A stretch of DNA of 6,575 nt from Draconibacterium sp. GTDB lineage: Bacteria > Bacteroidota > Bacteroidia > Bacteroidales > Prolixibacteraceae. Each line of letters begins with the position of its first letter. Position 1 is the stretch's first letter. A program made the position numbers and the translations under genes. Below are positions 6,073 through 6,575 of the stretch, in pieces. Below the pieces are notes generated by a model, which searched no databases, was not told the origin of the DNA, and was given only the letters and a program-made list of their open reading frames with translations. The DNA lies in the NCBI GenBank assembly GCA_015493625.1, contig WGCT01000396.1, positions 1 to 6,575 on the forward strand, written 5' to 3'.

Positions 6073-6575
6073 TTAATCTTTTAAAATATCTTCAACATCA
6101 TCGTCGGAGGCAGTAACAACAACCTTGTCGGCGGTTTTTAATACCGCTGAGAGTTTTAAATTTTTGCGGGCAGCTTTTACAATCATTCCAATTACAAATT
6201 TAAACGCCACTTTTTCCATAAGTTCGGGAATGTATGGAATGTCGATTTTTTGGTTGGCAAGTCGTGTAAGACGGCGCACCAACCGTTTTGCTTCGCGGTT
6301 ATCAATTCCTCTGTCGGACGACCGAACTAAATCGTAAAACTCGTTGGGCAAATTGTCGTAAAGAAAATTGTCGATTTTTAAAATAATTTTTACCAGAATT
6401 TTTTGCTCGCCGGTTTCGTTAATTATGGGCACATTAATTTTTTTGTTTAAGCGTGTCGCCAGTTCAATAATTTCGGCAGTGGTCATTTTACTTCTCTTCT
6501 CGGGTACTGCATAAAATTCGCTTAGCAATACTTTAAATTCTTCTGTGGTTAATTCTGCTACAGTTGTTTTTTTAT
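6073..6575 (-). CDS. Protein of unknown function with an internal repeat (start lies outside the window)
   Basis: I do not recognise the family. The frame runs from the right edge to TAA at 6075-6073, with 166 complete codons and no stop. The first bases read AT-AAA, so there is no ATG at the edge. Internal starts exist (TTG 6528, ATG 6486), but the upstream residues look like continuous coding sequence (ELTTEEFKVLLSEFYAVPEK), so the true start is probably further right. The protein looks soluble and largely helical, rich in Lys, Ile and Leu, with no signal peptide visible, no cysteines and an acidic tail (SDDDVEDILKD). Two stretches resemble each other: TRLNKKINVPIINE (40-53) and TRLANQKIDIPYIPE (103-117), each followed by a hydrophobic helix. 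It converges on the hydrolase gene across 54 bases that show only a weak 4-bp hairpin (6025-6035). Confidence 0.8.
   Translation of the reverse strand, partial: KKTTVAELTTEEFKVLLSEFYAVPEKRSKMTTAEIIELATRLNKKINVPIINETGEQKILVKIILKIDNFLYDNLPNEFYDLVRSSDRGIDNREAKRLVRRLTRLANQKIDIPYIPELMEKVAFKFVIGMIVKAARKNLKLSAVLKTADKVVVTASDDDVEDILKD

Noticed and set aside
1..6575. A defence system, mobile element, CRISPR array or secondary-metabolite cluster
   Set aside because: No transposase, integrase, nuclease-helicase pair, repeat-spacer pattern, toxin-antitoxin pair or biosynthetic core enzyme was found; most genes are housekeeping types.

Overview
The window looks like a chromosomal segment of a Bacteroidota bacterium, probably class Bacteroidia near the Marinilabiliales. 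That placement is inference: coding DNA is AT-rich, upstream regions are A-rich rather than carrying classical Shine-Dalgarno sites, one promoter fits the phylum-type TTTG / TAnnTTTG pattern, and the HU and RNase G proteins have a Bacteroidota character. No transposase, integrase, phage gene, CRISPR array, tRNA or rRNA gene was seen.

Layout. Positions 1-961 (minus) hold mutY, an adenine DNA glycosylase cut at its C-terminus by the left edge. It diverges from a plus-strand group across a 135-bp AT-rich intergenic region. The group begins with an HU-family DNA-binding protein (1097-1381). A 30-residue, extremely basic protein follows (1387-1479), resembling the AURKAIP1/COX24 (mS38-like) ribosome-associated family. 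Next come a 95-bp leader with two strong hairpins and an RNase G/E-family endoribonuclease (1575-3140), which ends at a clear intrinsic terminator. A 198-bp spacer with a perfect inverted repeat and a short direct repeat precedes dsbD (3339-5288), which ends at a second strong terminator. A nicotinamidase-like cysteine hydrolase follows (5386-6018). A convergent minus-strand gene of unknown function (6073 to the right edge, partial) closes the window.

How the genes relate. HU, the small basic protein and RNase G form a plausible information-processing unit (nucleoid, ribosome, rRNA/mRNA processing). MutY beside them repairs A:8-oxoG mispairs. DsbD carries reducing power across the inner membrane to the periplasm. 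The nicotinamidase-like enzyme would act in NAD salvage. The last three genes show no functional link to one another.

The window is mostly ordinary housekeeping DNA, and I do not see a new multi-gene system. The points most worth a second look are the 30-residue basic protein, the hairpin-rich leader of the RNase G gene, and the unknown protein at the right edge, which appears to contain an internal duplication.
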